From contig NZ_KI912268.1 of the NCBI RefSeq assembly GCF_000242615.2, forward strand, positions 1,478,000 to 1,541,999: a stretch of 64,000 nucleotides of DNA, read 5' to 3'. This document shows, in pieces, positions 18,980 through 28,187 of this stretch (position 1 is the stretch's first letter; each line of letters begins with the position of its first letter). The position numbers and the translations under genes are program-made. This DNA is from Holophaga foetida DSM 6591 (lineage in GTDB: Bacteria > Acidobacteriota > Holophagae > Holophagales > Holophagaceae). The notes beneath the pieces are model-generated. The model saw only the letters and a list, made by a program, of their open reading frames with translations. It had not been told where the DNA came from and ran no database searches.

Positions 18980-19963
18980 ATGGCCGACCCTCTCCTGACC
19001 CTCGACTCTCATGTGGACACCCTGGAACGGGCCCTGGATGCCGCCCTGGATCTCCGCCTGGACCAGCGCGGCAGATCCTGTCTCGACCTGCCTCGGATGG
19101 AAGCGGGGGGGCTCTGGAGCGCGTGTTTCACGGCCTTTCTCCCGCAAGGCCCCCTCACCGAACAGGCCCGACGGGCTGCCCTGGCCCGGGCCGAGGCCAT
19201 GCTGGCCATCCTGGACGGCTTGGCGGAATCGGCAGCAGAACGCTGCGGCAGGGCCAGGAATCCCGAGGAGCTGCACGGTCTTCACGCCCAGGGCCGCCGG
19301 GCCCTGGTGGCCTGCCTGGAGAATACCTATCCCCTGGGCCGGGATTTCAAGGACCTGGACCGTCTGGCAAGCATGGGCCTGGCCTACGCCACCCTCTGTC
19401 ACCAGGGCGCCAACTGGGTATGCGGCAGCAACCTCGAACCCCAGCAGGGACTGACGGCCTTCGGCCGACGGCTGGTGCACCGCCTGAATGAACTCGGAAT
19501 CATGGTGGATGTCAGCCACGCCTCGGAGCGCAGCGCCTGGGAGGCCCTGGAAGTCAGCCGCGCACCGGTCATCGCCAGCCATAGCAGCTGCAAGGCCCTC
19601 TGCGACCACCGCCGCAACCTCTCCGATGATCTGCTGAGGGCCATCGCCCACTCGGGCGGCGTGGTTCAGATCTGCGCCTACAGCCCATTCCTTCGGCTCG
19701 GAGCAGGGGAGAACGAAGCCTCCGTCTCCGACTTCGTGGATCATCTGGAACACGCCATCGCCCTGGTGGGGGTGGAGCACGTGGGGATCGGCTCCGACTT
19801 CGATGGAGGAGGCGGCCTGTCGGATTGCCCGGACGCGACCCATCTGCCCAGGATCACCGAGGAACTGATCCGGCGGGGCCACGGGGAAGCCCAACTGGGG
19901 CTGATATGGGGGAAGAATTTTCTGCGGACCTGGGAGGAGACTCTGGGACGTGCTTCAGCCTGA
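18980..19963 (+). CDS. Membrane dipeptidase-type metallopeptidase (M19 family)
   Basis: A 327-residue zinc dipeptidase of the renal dipeptidase family. Metal ligands are visible in order: LDSHVD near the N-terminus, VDVSHAS and IASHSSCKALCDHRRN in the middle, GIGSDFDGGGGL late. There is no signal peptide, so it acts in the cytosol, hydrolysing dipeptides, possibly including D-amino-acid ones as in relatives. It is divergent from the heptosyltransferase. Confidence 0.93.
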   Translation: MADPLLTLDSHVDTLERALDAALDLRLDQRGRSCLDLPRMEAGGLWSACFTAFLPQGPLTEQARRAALARAEAMLAILDGLAESAAERCGRARNPEELHGLHAQGRRALVACLENTYPLGRDFKDLDRLASMGLAYATLCHQGANWVCGSNLEPQQGLTAFGRRLVHRLNELGIMVDVSHASERSAWEALEVSRAPVIASHSSCKALCDHRRNLSDDLLRAIAHSGGVVQICAYSPFLRLGAGENEASVSDFVDHLEHAIALVGVEHVGIGSDFDGGGGLSDCPDATHLPRITEELIRRGHGEAQLGLIWGKNFLRTWEETLGRASA

Positions 19964-20027
19964 CATGCGGCAAAAGCTCGTGGTAAGTGATGGCGAACCA
20001 TTCTCCCAGCCCAGAGAAGCCTCTTGG

Positions 20028-21203
20028 TTAAGCTTTGGATCGCCGGTCAAGGAATGCAACAATTCCTTGTTCTTGAGAGAGGTGTTGTCTGATGATTTTC
20101 GCAACTCGTTTATGCAGTCCCTTGGCTTCGAGTCGGTCGTAGGCGAGTTCCAAATCACCAGGGCGTGTACGGAGGAGATGGTTGAGCACCTCTGAGGCTT
20201 GGGCTCGATCCTTGGTCGCCTTCGCATGCTCGATGATGGGCCTTTCTTCGGACACGATCAGCTTGTGAAACCCGAAGCGTGCTGGGTCTGGGATTTTGAC
20301 CAGCGTTGCCCCTCCGTTAATCACAATGCCATCAACATTACCTTCTAGGAGGTAGTCCATGTACGGCATGGGAAGCGCCGAGGCGTTGAATCTTGGAATA
20401 AAAACAGGAGAGAATGGACCAGTCCTGGATGCAGTGGTGAGTAGGTCAACCCGCAGTTTTTGTCCACGAATGGCATACGACGTGGATGGACTCCTTGGGT
20501 CAAGGCCAGGGGTTGGCAGAAAACCCATGTTAAGCGCCTCCAATGTCCCCCAAACGCCTGTGTCCATCGGTGGGACAACAATCTCTAGCGATCGAAATGA
20601 AGCAAGGTCAATATCTTGAGTCCTACTAGCGCTTTGCCACCGAACACCAAGCATATTGCCCATTGCAACATAGGCATGAGTCCCGACCAGGACTCCTCCA
20701 AGGCGAAACAAACCACTTGCAGCAAGTGCATTGATCACTTTCGCCGAGGCATGATCAACCGAGGCACACCCACCAATAATAAGCATTGACGCCATTCGGT
20801 TGATATCGGCTGTAATTTCCATCGATTCGGTGCGCGACGTTTGATGTTCGTCAATCAGCTTGCGTGTTTTCTCGTTATCGGGGCCAACATAAAATTCCTC
20901 ACGGCCACGGGCTCCTTCCGAAGTTCTGAAGTACCAGTTCTCCTTGCCGCCCTTTGACTTTCGGCTGAACGATCCGGGCAGGCTTCCAAACGTCCTGTCG
21001 AATTCCATGCCTTTTAGCCGTTCGAGAAGCTCTATGTATAAAGTTTGAGTGTCTGTCGGGATTGGCTTCGGGAGCTTGGGAGTAGGAACTGGCAATTGGG
21101 CTGGCTCCGAATCTTGGCTCGGATCCCCAAATAGACGGCTTTCTGACAATGAAAGCGGTATCGATTTCGGACCGGCCTCCGGAGCATTCGGCCTCTTTGG
21201 CAT
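20028..21203 (-). CDS. GSU2403-family nucleotidyltransferase-fold protein
   Basis: A 391-residue protein of unknown role. The central part has GGVLVGTHAYVAMGNMLGVR, then TQDIDLASF. This resembles the nucleotidyltransferase-fold GSU2403 family (a G[GT]..[AS] helix followed by a DxD-like metal pair in QDIDLA). The N-terminus is rich in proline and charged residues. Start chosen at 21203 behind AGGGGA; an upstream in-frame ATG lies past the inverted repeat and is unlikely. Base composition is markedly AT-richer than neighbouring genes, suggesting transfer. Whether it is an enzyme, toxin or regulator is not known. Confidence 0.7.
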   Translation of the reverse strand: MPKRPNAPEAGPKSIPLSLSESRLFGDPSQDSEPAQLPVPTPKLPKPIPTDTQTLYIELLERLKGMEFDRTFGSLPGSFSRKSKGGKENWYFRTSEGARGREEFYVGPDNEKTRKLIDEHQTSRTESMEITADINRMASMLIIGGCASVDHASAKVINALAASGLFRLGGVLVGTHAYVAMGNMLGVRWQSASRTQDIDLASFRSLEIVVPPMDTGVWGTLEALNMGFLPTPGLDPRSPSTSYAIRGQKLRVDLLTTASRTGPFSPVFIPRFNASALPMPYMDYLLEGNVDGIVINGGATLVKIPDPARFGFHKLIVSEERPIIEHAKATKDRAQASEVLNHLLRTRPGDLELAYDRLEAKGLHKRVAKIIRQHLSQEQGIVAFLDRRSKA

Positions 21204-21225
21204 ATCAAAATCCCCTAGGAACAAC

Positions 21226-21260
21226 GGTATACCCAAAGTAGAATACACATTGGGTATACC
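21226..21260. promoter_or_regulatory. Perfect 11-bp inverted repeat, probable operator of the downstream (minus-strand) gene
   Basis: The arms GGTATACCCAA (21226-21236) and TTGGGTATACC (21250-21260) are exact reverse complements, separated by 13 bases. On the minus strand the loop contains TGTGTATTCT, an extended -10 look-alike. The two arms would then flank the -10 box 23 bases before the start codon. A dimeric repressor site is the simplest reading; the regulator is not identified. Confidence 0.6.
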
Positions 21261-21602
21261 AGATTCAAGCCTAGATGTATATCCGTCAAAGGCAAGATCG
21301 CAGTTTTTGAAGTGGTTCACTCTCGATTTCCCTGAACCAGCGTTCCATTACCTCGCCAGAGGCGTGCTCCAGGGTCTTCATCTTCAGGTATAGAACCCTT
21401 TCTGGAGCCGCCCATTCGAGAGCCGACAGTGCCGTGCAGCGGGGCGGCCAGGATGAAGGGGATGAACGGGACGGCAAACAGGAGGCGTTTGTCAGCCCAT
21501 GAGCAGCCGGAGGGGGTGGCCCGAACCTCCCAATTTTCTTGCCGTGAGGTGTGCAGCCTCCGCACAGGTGACTCCGCGGCTGATCGTGCTTTTGCTTTGC
21601 CA
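21261..21602. other. Intergenic stretch with no convincing gene
   Basis: About 340 bases between the nucleotidyltransferase-fold gene and comEC. A minus-strand frame (21286-21606) encodes about 100 residues, but its first half is low-complexity and no family is recognisable. The end of that frame (KTLEHASGEVMERWFREIES) looks protein-like, so a decayed gene fragment is possible. The 14-mer gtggcccgaacctc occurs here (21517-21530) and again at 16757-16770. Confidence 0.4.
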
Positions 21603-23945
21603 TCACTTCGCCGATTCCGCGGAATCAGTCCTGGAGGGCGGCAGGGTCAAGAGACGAAGGCCATCCCCCCCCACGACCGACCACCCCCCGGGGCTGGCCT
21701 CGATGCGCAACCCGAGGTGTTCCCCGGTGATGCCCGTCCGGCGGACTCCAGCCCTCCCGAGGGTTTCCAGGGTGACCGCATCGGGGTGCCCGAAGCGGTT
21801 GTTCCGCCCTGCCGTGATCAGGGCGACCTCGGGCCTGAGTGCCTCGATCCAGGCCGGGTCCGAGGCGTTGGCCCCGCCATGGTGTCCCGGCTTCAGGAGG
21901 CGCAGGAAGGGCTCATTCCCAGGATCCCCCAGGTCCAGGAGATCCCGCTCCTGGATCCCCAGGGCATCCCCCATCAGCCAGAGCTCCCGATCCCGCCACC
22001 GGACCCTCAGGACTGCCGAAACCATATTGGCGTCTGAAAGCGCCAGGGGCACCGGGGGCCACCGGACAGAAAACTGAGCCTCACCCCTCATCCAGACGTC
22101 TCCCCTTTTCAGCGCGAAGTCAGGCGCGATGACTGGGATGAAGGGCTTCCAGTCCGCAAGCTCCGCCAGGGCGGGTCCATGCACCGAGGCCAGGGGCCAG
22201 AGCCGGGCCAGGGTGGGCCATCCCCCGGCGTGGTCGCCGTGGGGGTGGGTGACGATCAGGTGCACCGGCTCCCGCACCCCCCGACGGCTCAGGACCCGGA
22301 CCAGACGTCGGGCACTCCAGGGGCTCTGTCCCGTATCCACCACCGTGGCATCACCTCCGGGCACCCGAAGGAGGAGGGCGTCCCCCTGGCCGACTTCCAC
22401 ACTCTCCAGACTCAGGGTCCGGGGGGCCCACCCCGTGCCACGGCTGGCAAGAAGGCTGAAGCTGGCGACCAGGATCCCCACGGCCAGGGCCCGGGTGCGC
22501 CGGAAACGCGCATGGAACTGGGCCAGGAGCAGCCAGCCCAGACACAGGGCGATCCAGGGCCACAGGATCCCCGTCCCCAGGGGGACGACCCGGGCGAAGA
22601 AGGGCACGACCCGTTCTCCGGTCCAGGCCAGGAGGTGCCCCGTAGCGCCCACAGCGCCGGGGATCGGAAGCAGGGTCAATCCCAGGCAAAGGGGCGTCAG
22701 GACAACCACAAGGGGAAGCACCAGGAGATTGGCCAGGACACCCCAGAGGGGGGCCCCTCCATGCAGAAGGGCCAGGAGGGGCATCGTGGAGAGCCAGGGT
22801 GCCGCAAGACGCGCCAGGGGCAGAGACCAGCGCCCCAGGAGGGGAGAGATCAGGCCCGCCAGTGGCTCCGCTGCCCAGATAAGGCCCAACAGGGCGAACC
22901 AGGCCAGCAGGAACCCCGGTTCACATCCAGCGGCGGGGTGGGACAGCAGCCAGGCCAGGAGGGCTCCGTGAAGGGTCAACACCGGGGGAAGCTTCCAGCC
23001 GCTTTCCTTTCCCAGGGCCCAGGCCAACCCCATGAGGAGCCCCCGCCACACCGGAGCGGAAAGGCCCACCAGCAGAGCGTAGACCACGCCAGTGGCCGAG
23101 GCCGCCCATCCCCCGCCCCGTTGGCAGATCCGACCCCAGAGCCAGAGGACCGCCCCCATCACCAGGGTCACCTGAAGCCCGGATACCACCAGGGTGTGGA
23201 TGGTCCCGCTTTCCGCAAAAGCCGAGAACAGTTCGTCCCGGGCCGGGGGAAGCCCCAGGGTCAGAGCCCCCCATAGCTCCTTTGCCACGGGCGGGAGCCC
23301 AAGGGCTTCGAAACGCCGCCGCATGAATATCTGTAGGCGCAGGAGTGGCGAGAGCCTGGGAGGCCCCAGCACTTCCATGAGCAGTGCGGAGCGCAAGTGG
23401 ATCTTCCGGGGACTTTCATCACTCCGGGCCCGCCACAGGGGACGCTCCCCCAGGAAGCGGGGCGCGGGCTCCACTCTACGAAGTTCCCCCCGGAAGCGCA
23501 CGGGGGTTCCGGGAGGCGGTGCCGTCTCCCCTTCGAAAGGAAGGCTGACCGGAAGGTCCAGTCCTCGCAGCCCCTCAGGAGCCAGCACTTCGACCCGCCC
23601 TACCCGACGCTCCCCCATCGGCGTCCACGGAGCGCAGACCCGGGCATCGATCTCCAGGAACCCCACTGGGAGCTTGGTCTCCCAGCGCGCCTTGCGGGCC
23701 AGGCCCAACAGAGTGATCCAGGCCAGAATCAGGGAGAGGGGCAGCACCCGCCAGCGGTGTGAGAACAGGAGGGGAAGGCTTCCCGCGCTCAGGATCCAGC
23801 CTAGCCATAGCCCTTTGCCAGGGAGCTGTCCGTCCCAGGCTTCCGGAAGAATCCACGGGAGGGTGCAGGCCAGAGCCAGGGCCCAGGGAAGACCCCAGAG
23901 CCCGCTGCCGCTGAAGCGCTGCCAGATTCCGGCCCGTGAGAGCAT
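21603..23945 (-). CDS. comEC: ComEC/Rec2 family DNA-uptake channel
   Basis: A 780-residue inner-membrane protein that carries transforming DNA across the membrane. The N-terminus is hydrophobic, then a soluble OB-like segment, then the multi-helix Competence domain (FSAFAESGTIHTLVVSGLQV is its signature). Last comes a metallo-beta-lactamase-type domain with VDTGQSPWSARR and THPHGDHAGGWPTL (HxHxDH metal site). I placed the start at 23945 behind GGGAGGT; upstream residues in frame are antisense to the next gene. Implies natural competence if other com genes exist elsewhere. Confidence 0.92.
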   Translation of the reverse strand: MLSRAGIWQRFSGSGLWGLPWALALACTLPWILPEAWDGQLPGKGLWLGWILSAGSLPLLFSHRWRVLPLSLILAWITLLGLARKARWETKLPVGFLEIDARVCAPWTPMGERRVGRVEVLAPEGLRGLDLPVSLPFEGETAPPPGTPVRFRGELRRVEPAPRFLGERPLWRARSDESPRKIHLRSALLMEVLGPPRLSPLLRLQIFMRRRFEALGLPPVAKELWGALTLGLPPARDELFSAFAESGTIHTLVVSGLQVTLVMGAVLWLWGRICQRGGGWAASATGVVYALLVGLSAPVWRGLLMGLAWALGKESGWKLPPVLTLHGALLAWLLSHPAAGCEPGFLLAWFALLGLIWAAEPLAGLISPLLGRWSLPLARLAAPWLSTMPLLALLHGGAPLWGVLANLLVLPLVVVLTPLCLGLTLLPIPGAVGATGHLLAWTGERVVPFFARVVPLGTGILWPWIALCLGWLLLAQFHARFRRTRALAVGILVASFSLLASRGTGWAPRTLSLESVEVGQGDALLLRVPGGDATVVDTGQSPWSARRLVRVLSRRGVREPVHLIVTHPHGDHAGGWPTLARLWPLASVHGPALAELADWKPFIPVIAPDFALKRGDVWMRGEAQFSVRWPPVPLALSDANMVSAVLRVRWRDRELWLMGDALGIQERDLLDLGDPGNEPFLRLLKPGHHGGANASDPAWIEALRPEVALITAGRNNRFGHPDAVTLETLGRAGVRRTGITGEHLGLRIEASPGGWSVVGGDGLRLLTLPPSRTDSAESAK

Positions 23946-23972
23946 ACTGAGGTGTACCTCCCGGGACAAACC

Positions 23973-24665
23973 ATGACACATTTGTTTAAAACAGTCCTCT
24001 ACGGCGCGCTCCTCACCCTGCCCCTTCAGGCCTGGAGTCCGAAATTTCATGAGGTCCAGACCCGGATGGCGCTGGGAATGGTTCCCACTGGCATGAAGCA
24101 GTTCCTGCTCCTGCACCCCCTGGCCCTGACAGAAGGGGCCCGGGGCATTCCCAATGATCAGGTGCCCACGGTGGAAGAAGTGGAGGAGCAATTCCAGCGG
24201 GTCCTCCGCATGAGCGAGGAACGTCGTCATCCAGAGACCCTGGTGCGGGAACTGGGCACCCTGGCCCACATGGCTCAGCTCTTGGCGGATCCCTCGGCCA
24301 TCCGGGGCGTGACCCCTCTCCGGGAGCACTTTGAGGCCTATGCCGATGAGCTCACCCAGCACTTGGTGATCACCGGCGAACCATATTGGGCGGCCAAGGG
24401 CCCCCTGGACACCAGGGGCCCCCTCCTCCTGGCCGCCAAGACCAAATTCCAGCGCCACACCGTGCTTTCGACCCAGTTCGATGAGTCAACGCGGCAAAGG
24501 ATCGGCTCATGGGACCTCCGAAGTCTTCCCTTCGCCCAGCTCCAGCTCGCCTTCTCGGATGGCGTCAACTCCACCGCCAATCTGTGGATCCTGGCCTGGC
24601 GGGCCACCGGGGACCTCTGGATTTCACCGGAAAATTCCCACGGAAGTCTCAGCAGCCTCGACTAG
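23973..24665 (+). CDS. Exported phospholipase C/P1-nuclease-like protein
   Basis: A 230-residue protein with a signal peptide (cleavage likely after LTLPLQA), so the mature chain would begin with Trp21: WSPKFHEVQTRMAL. A mature N-terminal Trp followed by His is the hallmark of the zinc-dependent phospholipase C/S1-P1 nuclease fold, and GARGIPND and LGTLAHMAQLLADP could supply further ligands. Several ligands of the active family are not obvious, so activity is doubtful. It runs into the pseudokinase gene 52 bases downstream. Confidence 0.6.
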   Translation: MTHLFKTVLYGALLTLPLQAWSPKFHEVQTRMALGMVPTGMKQFLLLHPLALTEGARGIPNDQVPTVEEVEEQFQRVLRMSEERRHPETLVRELGTLAHMAQLLADPSAIRGVTPLREHFEAYADELTQHLVITGEPYWAAKGPLDTRGPLLLAAKTKFQRHTVLSTQFDESTRQRIGSWDLRSLPFAQLQLAFSDGVNSTANLWILAWRATGDLWISPENSHGSLSSLD

Positions 24666-24717
24666 GATTTTTTATGAATTGGAGCTATCTTTTCTCATCA
24701 CGACTCTGGAGACTCTG

Positions 24718-26748
24718 ATGGCCTATACCCGCCTTGGAAACTACCTGCTTGCCAGCGAACTTTCGGCGGACCCCCTTGGCGGAATCCATCGTGGCTTCAC
24801 CACAGCCGGCCCAGCACTCGACCATAACTTCCTCATCAGGGCATTCTCCCAGGAGATCCAGGACGCCGGACTGACGGAACGTGGCGAGGACATCGAACGA
24901 GCCATCGGCAGCCTGAGCGGCGCCAGGGGACTGGGAGCCGGATACCGGATGGAGGTCACCGCCCCTGCTCACCTGGCCTGGGACTACCTTCCGGGCCGCA
25001 GCCTGGCCCAGCTGATCGAGAAGACCCGGCAGGAGCAGATCCCCCTGGGGATTGATCACGCTCTGTCCATCACCCAGGGTGTCACCCAGGCTCTTCTTCA
25101 GATGCGGTCCAGGGGGCTGTCCCATGGGATCCTCTCCCCCCACAGCGTCTGGGTCAGCTTCGAGGGCGCCACCCAGATCGCCGATGCCCCCGTGGCTCCG
25201 ACTATCTGCTCCATCCTGGCCAAGTGCCCCTCCCTGGCCAAGGCGCTGGACGCCTATCGCCCCACCAAGGCAGCCAGTGCCTTCCATATCGATCTCTTCG
25301 CTCTTGGCGCCATGTTCTTCGAGCTTCTGACCCTGGGAAAACTCCCCCCCCAGGATCAGATTCCCGCCGCCCTGGCCCAGGCCACCCTGAAGGCCGCTCA
25401 GGACGAAGCCCCCGTTCCCGCCGAGATCCAGAACTTCCTGGGCCGCCTCCTCATGGTGGGCCAACCCTTCGAGAGCGCCGAAGAACTCAGCTCCACCCTG
25501 GAGAGCGTGCTCTACGACGGGGACTACAGCCCCACAACCTTCAACATGGCTTTCTTCATGCACACCCTCTTCCGGGAGGAGAACGAGCAGGACACGCTCG
25601 GCATGAAGGAGGACCAGACGCAGGATTTCACGCCCTACCTGCCGACCCCGGCGGAGGTTCCGGTCTCTCCGGCCAACCGCAGGAAGATGGTCCGGTGGGC
25701 CAGCATTGGCGGCGCGGCCCTGGTCATCGTAGTCGGCGGCCTGGTTTACAACAACCACCAGTCCAGCAAACGGGCCGAAGAACTCCAGGCCAAACTGGAC
25801 CAGCTGACCCGGTCGGAAAGCGCTGAAGAAGCCAATCGGATGAAGATCCAGCAGCAGGAAGAAGAGAATCGCCGGAAGAGCGAGGCGCTTGAAAAGGAAC
25901 TCGAGGAACAGAAGACAGCCGCAGAGAAGGCCAAGCTCAAGGAAGCCCTGGAGGCATCCAAGAAGCAGGCGGAGGAGCTGGCCAAGAAACGCATTGAGAC
26001 TCAGAAGCGCCTTGAGGAGATCCGGGAGAAGAAGCGGCTCGCGGCCGAAGCGGCTGCGAAGAAGAAGGGGAACAGTCAGCCCCAGGCCCAGATTCCTCCT
26101 CCGTCTCAAGCCCAGGTTCCGCCCGCAACTCAGCCCCAAGTCCAACCGCAAACCCATGCCCAACCGTCCTCCTCGGACTCCCAGGCCCAGATGCTCAATG
26201 CCGCTCCTGCCCGTTACCCCCAGGCTGCGGTGCGACTCAACGCCGCATCCCAGGACCGTTCAGTGACCGTGAAGATTTACGTGGATTCCATGGGGAGACC
26301 CCAGAAGACCATCGTGGTCAACGGTGTGGCAGGCAGCTACGGGTTCGACGAGGCCGCCGTGGAGGCCGCCAAGTCATCCTCCTACAAGCCTGCCACCCAG
26401 AATGGTCGGGCTGTCCCGGGCTGGATCACCAAGACCTATGCGTTCGCAGCCCAGGGGCATGGCACTTCCGCCTCCTCCAGCGAATGCCAGATGGTCAATG
26501 TCGCCCCGGTCAAGCTCTCTTACGCCTCCCGGAAGTACCTGGATCAGGACCGCGCCGTGACCGTCAAGGTCTATGTCGACTCCATGGGGCGCCCCCAGAA
26601 GGTCATCGTGGTCAGCGGCGTCCCGGGCTCCGGAATTGACGAAGCCGTCCGGGACTCCGCCCTCGCCTCTGCGTACAAGCCGGGCGAACGGGAGGGCAAG
26701 CCTGTGGCCGGCTGGGTCACCAAAACATATAGCCTCTCCAAGCAATGA
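24718..26748 (+). CDS. Membrane pseudokinase with two C-terminal TonB domains
   Basis: A 676-residue fusion. Residues 1-280 follow a Ser/Thr kinase fold (FHIDLFALGAMFFELLTLGK is the helix F/G region). However, the catalytic loop reads HGILSPHS instead of HRDLKPxN (Asp becomes Ile138), DFG is replaced by IADAP, and the ATP-binding Lys is not seen, so it should not phosphorylate. A single membrane helix at about 327-345 is followed by a charged coiled coil (350-455), a Pro/Gln-rich linker, and two tandem TonB C-terminal-like domains (about 492-575 and 592-676). Both contain VYVDSMGRPQK or its near copy and end in a GWxTKTY motif. Start at 24718 behind TGGAGA. Confidence 0.8.
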   Translation: MAYTRLGNYLLASELSADPLGGIHRGFTTAGPALDHNFLIRAFSQEIQDAGLTERGEDIERAIGSLSGARGLGAGYRMEVTAPAHLAWDYLPGRSLAQLIEKTRQEQIPLGIDHALSITQGVTQALLQMRSRGLSHGILSPHSVWVSFEGATQIADAPVAPTICSILAKCPSLAKALDAYRPTKAASAFHIDLFALGAMFFELLTLGKLPPQDQIPAALAQATLKAAQDEAPVPAEIQNFLGRLLMVGQPFESAEELSSTLESVLYDGDYSPTTFNMAFFMHTLFREENEQDTLGMKEDQTQDFTPYLPTPAEVPVSPANRRKMVRWASIGGAALVIVVGGLVYNNHQSSKRAEELQAKLDQLTRSESAEEANRMKIQQQEEENRRKSEALEKELEEQKTAAEKAKLKEALEASKKQAEELAKKRIETQKRLEEIREKKRLAAEAAAKKKGNSQPQAQIPPPSQAQVPPATQPQVQPQTHAQPSSSDSQAQMLNAAPARYPQAAVRLNAASQDRSVTVKIYVDSMGRPQKTIVVNGVAGSYGFDEAAVEAAKSSSYKPATQNGRAVPGWITKTYAFAAQGHGTSASSSECQMVNVAPVKLSYASRKYLDQDRAVTVKVYVDSMGRPQKVIVVSGVPGSGIDEAVRDSALASAYKPGEREGKPVAGWVTKTYSLSKQ

Positions 26749-27713
26749 TGTCTGCACCCCAACCCGGAAATCCAACCGGGGATCTGGCGCACGGACTGGT
26801 CAGCGTCATCATCTGCACTGCCGCCGCAGACGAGCGGAGGGAGATGCTGAGGGACGCCGTCCAGTCCGTTCTGGTGTCCAACCAGATCTCGAAACGTCCC
26901 TGGGAACTCCTGGTCGTGGACAACTCAAGGGACGGACGCCTGGAGCCCTGGCTTGTATCCCTGCAGCAGTCCTGGCCGGAGATGGCAATCCGCTGGATCC
27001 CGGAGCCCGAACCTGGGATATCCCGGGCCCGGAACAGGGGTGTGGCCGAGGCCAGGGGGGGATACTTCTGTTTCGTGGATGACGATGTCCTGGTGCCTCC
27101 GGGCTGGATGGATCACATGGTCGAAGCCCTGTCCCTGGCCCCCGGCGCGGGCTGCATCGCAGGCCGCATCGAGCTTCGTTTTGAGCAGGAGCCTCTGCCC
27201 AAATGGCTTGACCCAAGGCTTTACGGCTACTACAGCCAGTTCGACAAGGGAGCCCTGTCGGGAGTCATGACCCGGGACATCGAGTTCTACGGAGCCAATT
27301 TCCTGATCACGAGGGAAACAGCGCAGCGGATTGGAGACTTCAGCCTCATGCTCGGACGCGTCGGCACGTCTCTCCTGAGCGGTGAGGATACCGAATACGC
27401 CCGGCGCATCACGGCGGCAGGAATCCCTATCGTCTATTCCAGCGAAGGCTATTTGGTCCACCGGGTCCCGGCCAGCCGACTGCGATTCCGCTGGATGCTT
27501 CAACGGGCCTTCCAGGGTGCCCTGAGCCACGCCAGCATCATGGATCCTGTCGACCGTCGGGAAATGCACTCCAAGCTCTTCCTGAAGCTCCTTTCCCTCA
27601 TCCTGGAAATAGCCTGGGCCCTGCCGACGGCGGCATTCTCTCCCCGGCGGGCGGCCAGGAAGCTGCTCCGATTCTCACACCTGATGGGAATCTGGCGCTG
27701 CCCCGCAACGTAG
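26745..27713 (+). CDS. Family 2 glycosyltransferase
   Basis: A 322-residue GT-A transferase: LVSVIICTAAADERREMLRD, LLVVDNSRDGRLEPW, GISRARNRGVAEARGGYFCF and VDDDVLVPPGW (metal site). The late region (LLSGEDTEYARRITAAGIPI) supplies the catalytic-base ED pair. It overlaps the pseudokinase stop by four bases, so the two are co-translated, an odd pairing that suggests a shared envelope function. Acceptor and donor unknown. Confidence 0.88.
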   Translation: MMSAPQPGNPTGDLAHGLVSVIICTAAADERREMLRDAVQSVLVSNQISKRPWELLVVDNSRDGRLEPWLVSLQQSWPEMAIRWIPEPEPGISRARNRGVAEARGGYFCFVDDDVLVPPGWMDHMVEALSLAPGAGCIAGRIELRFEQEPLPKWLDPRLYGYYSQFDKGALSGVMTRDIEFYGANFLITRETAQRIGDFSLMLGRVGTSLLSGEDTEYARRITAAGIPIVYSSEGYLVHRVPASRLRFRWMLQRAFQGALSHASIMDPVDRREMHSKLFLKLLSLILEIAWALPTAAFSPRRAARKLLRFSHLMGIWRCPAT

Positions 27714-27773
27714 GCTCGTTGGCCTGGATCTGCACACCCACGACGGTGTCACCCAGCTCAGAGGGGGATTCCC

Positions 27774-28187
27774 CTAGAGCAATCCGCGCTCCGCCCCGAA
27801 GGCCTCCAGCCTGCGCCGGATCTCGTCGCGGGCGATGCGCATGGGCTCCCGGAGTTGTTCCGGCGTGGGATCGGAGACTTGGCTGGCGGGATCCGGGATG
27901 GGCCAGTGAAGGCGCTCGGCTTTGCCCAGGAAGAGGGGGCAGACCTCTTCGGCGCAGAGGGTGATCACCACATCGACACTGGCCTGATCGATCTCCTCGA
28001 CGGACTTGCTCCGGTGGGCGCTGATATCGATGCCCAGTTCCGCCAGTACCTCAATGGCCTGGGCGTTCACCCGGCTCGGGCGGCTGCCCGCGCTCTGGAC
28101 AAGCAGTCCCGGGAAGAGCTGGCGGGCCAGCCCCTCGGCCATCTGGGAGCGGGCGCTGTTGGCCACGCAAAGGAAAAGGATGTTCAT
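27774..28187 (-). CDS. arsC: Arsenate reductase, thioredoxin-coupled (low-molecular-weight phosphatase fold)
   Basis: Reduces arsenate to arsenite in the cytosol. At 137 residues it has the CX5R loop CVANSARS (Cys7-Arg13). A second cysteine pair, Cys78 and Cys83 (TLCAEEVCP), fits the thioredoxin-linked mechanism, where a disulfide is relayed to a flexible loop. It is last in the arsR-acr3-arsC operon and overlaps acr3 by four bases, so arsenite made here goes to the adjacent efflux pump. Confidence 0.93.
   Translation of the reverse strand: MNILFLCVANSARSQMAEGLARQLFPGLLVQSAGSRPSRVNAQAIEVLAELGIDISAHRSKSVEEIDQASVDVVITLCAEEVCPLFLGKAERLHWPIPDPASQVSDPTPEQLREPMRIARDEIRRRLEAFGAERGLL

Noticed and set aside
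22179..23276. Long plus-strand frame within comEC
   Set aside because: Proline/glutamine/glycine-rich shadow of ComEC in high-GC DNA; no start signal.
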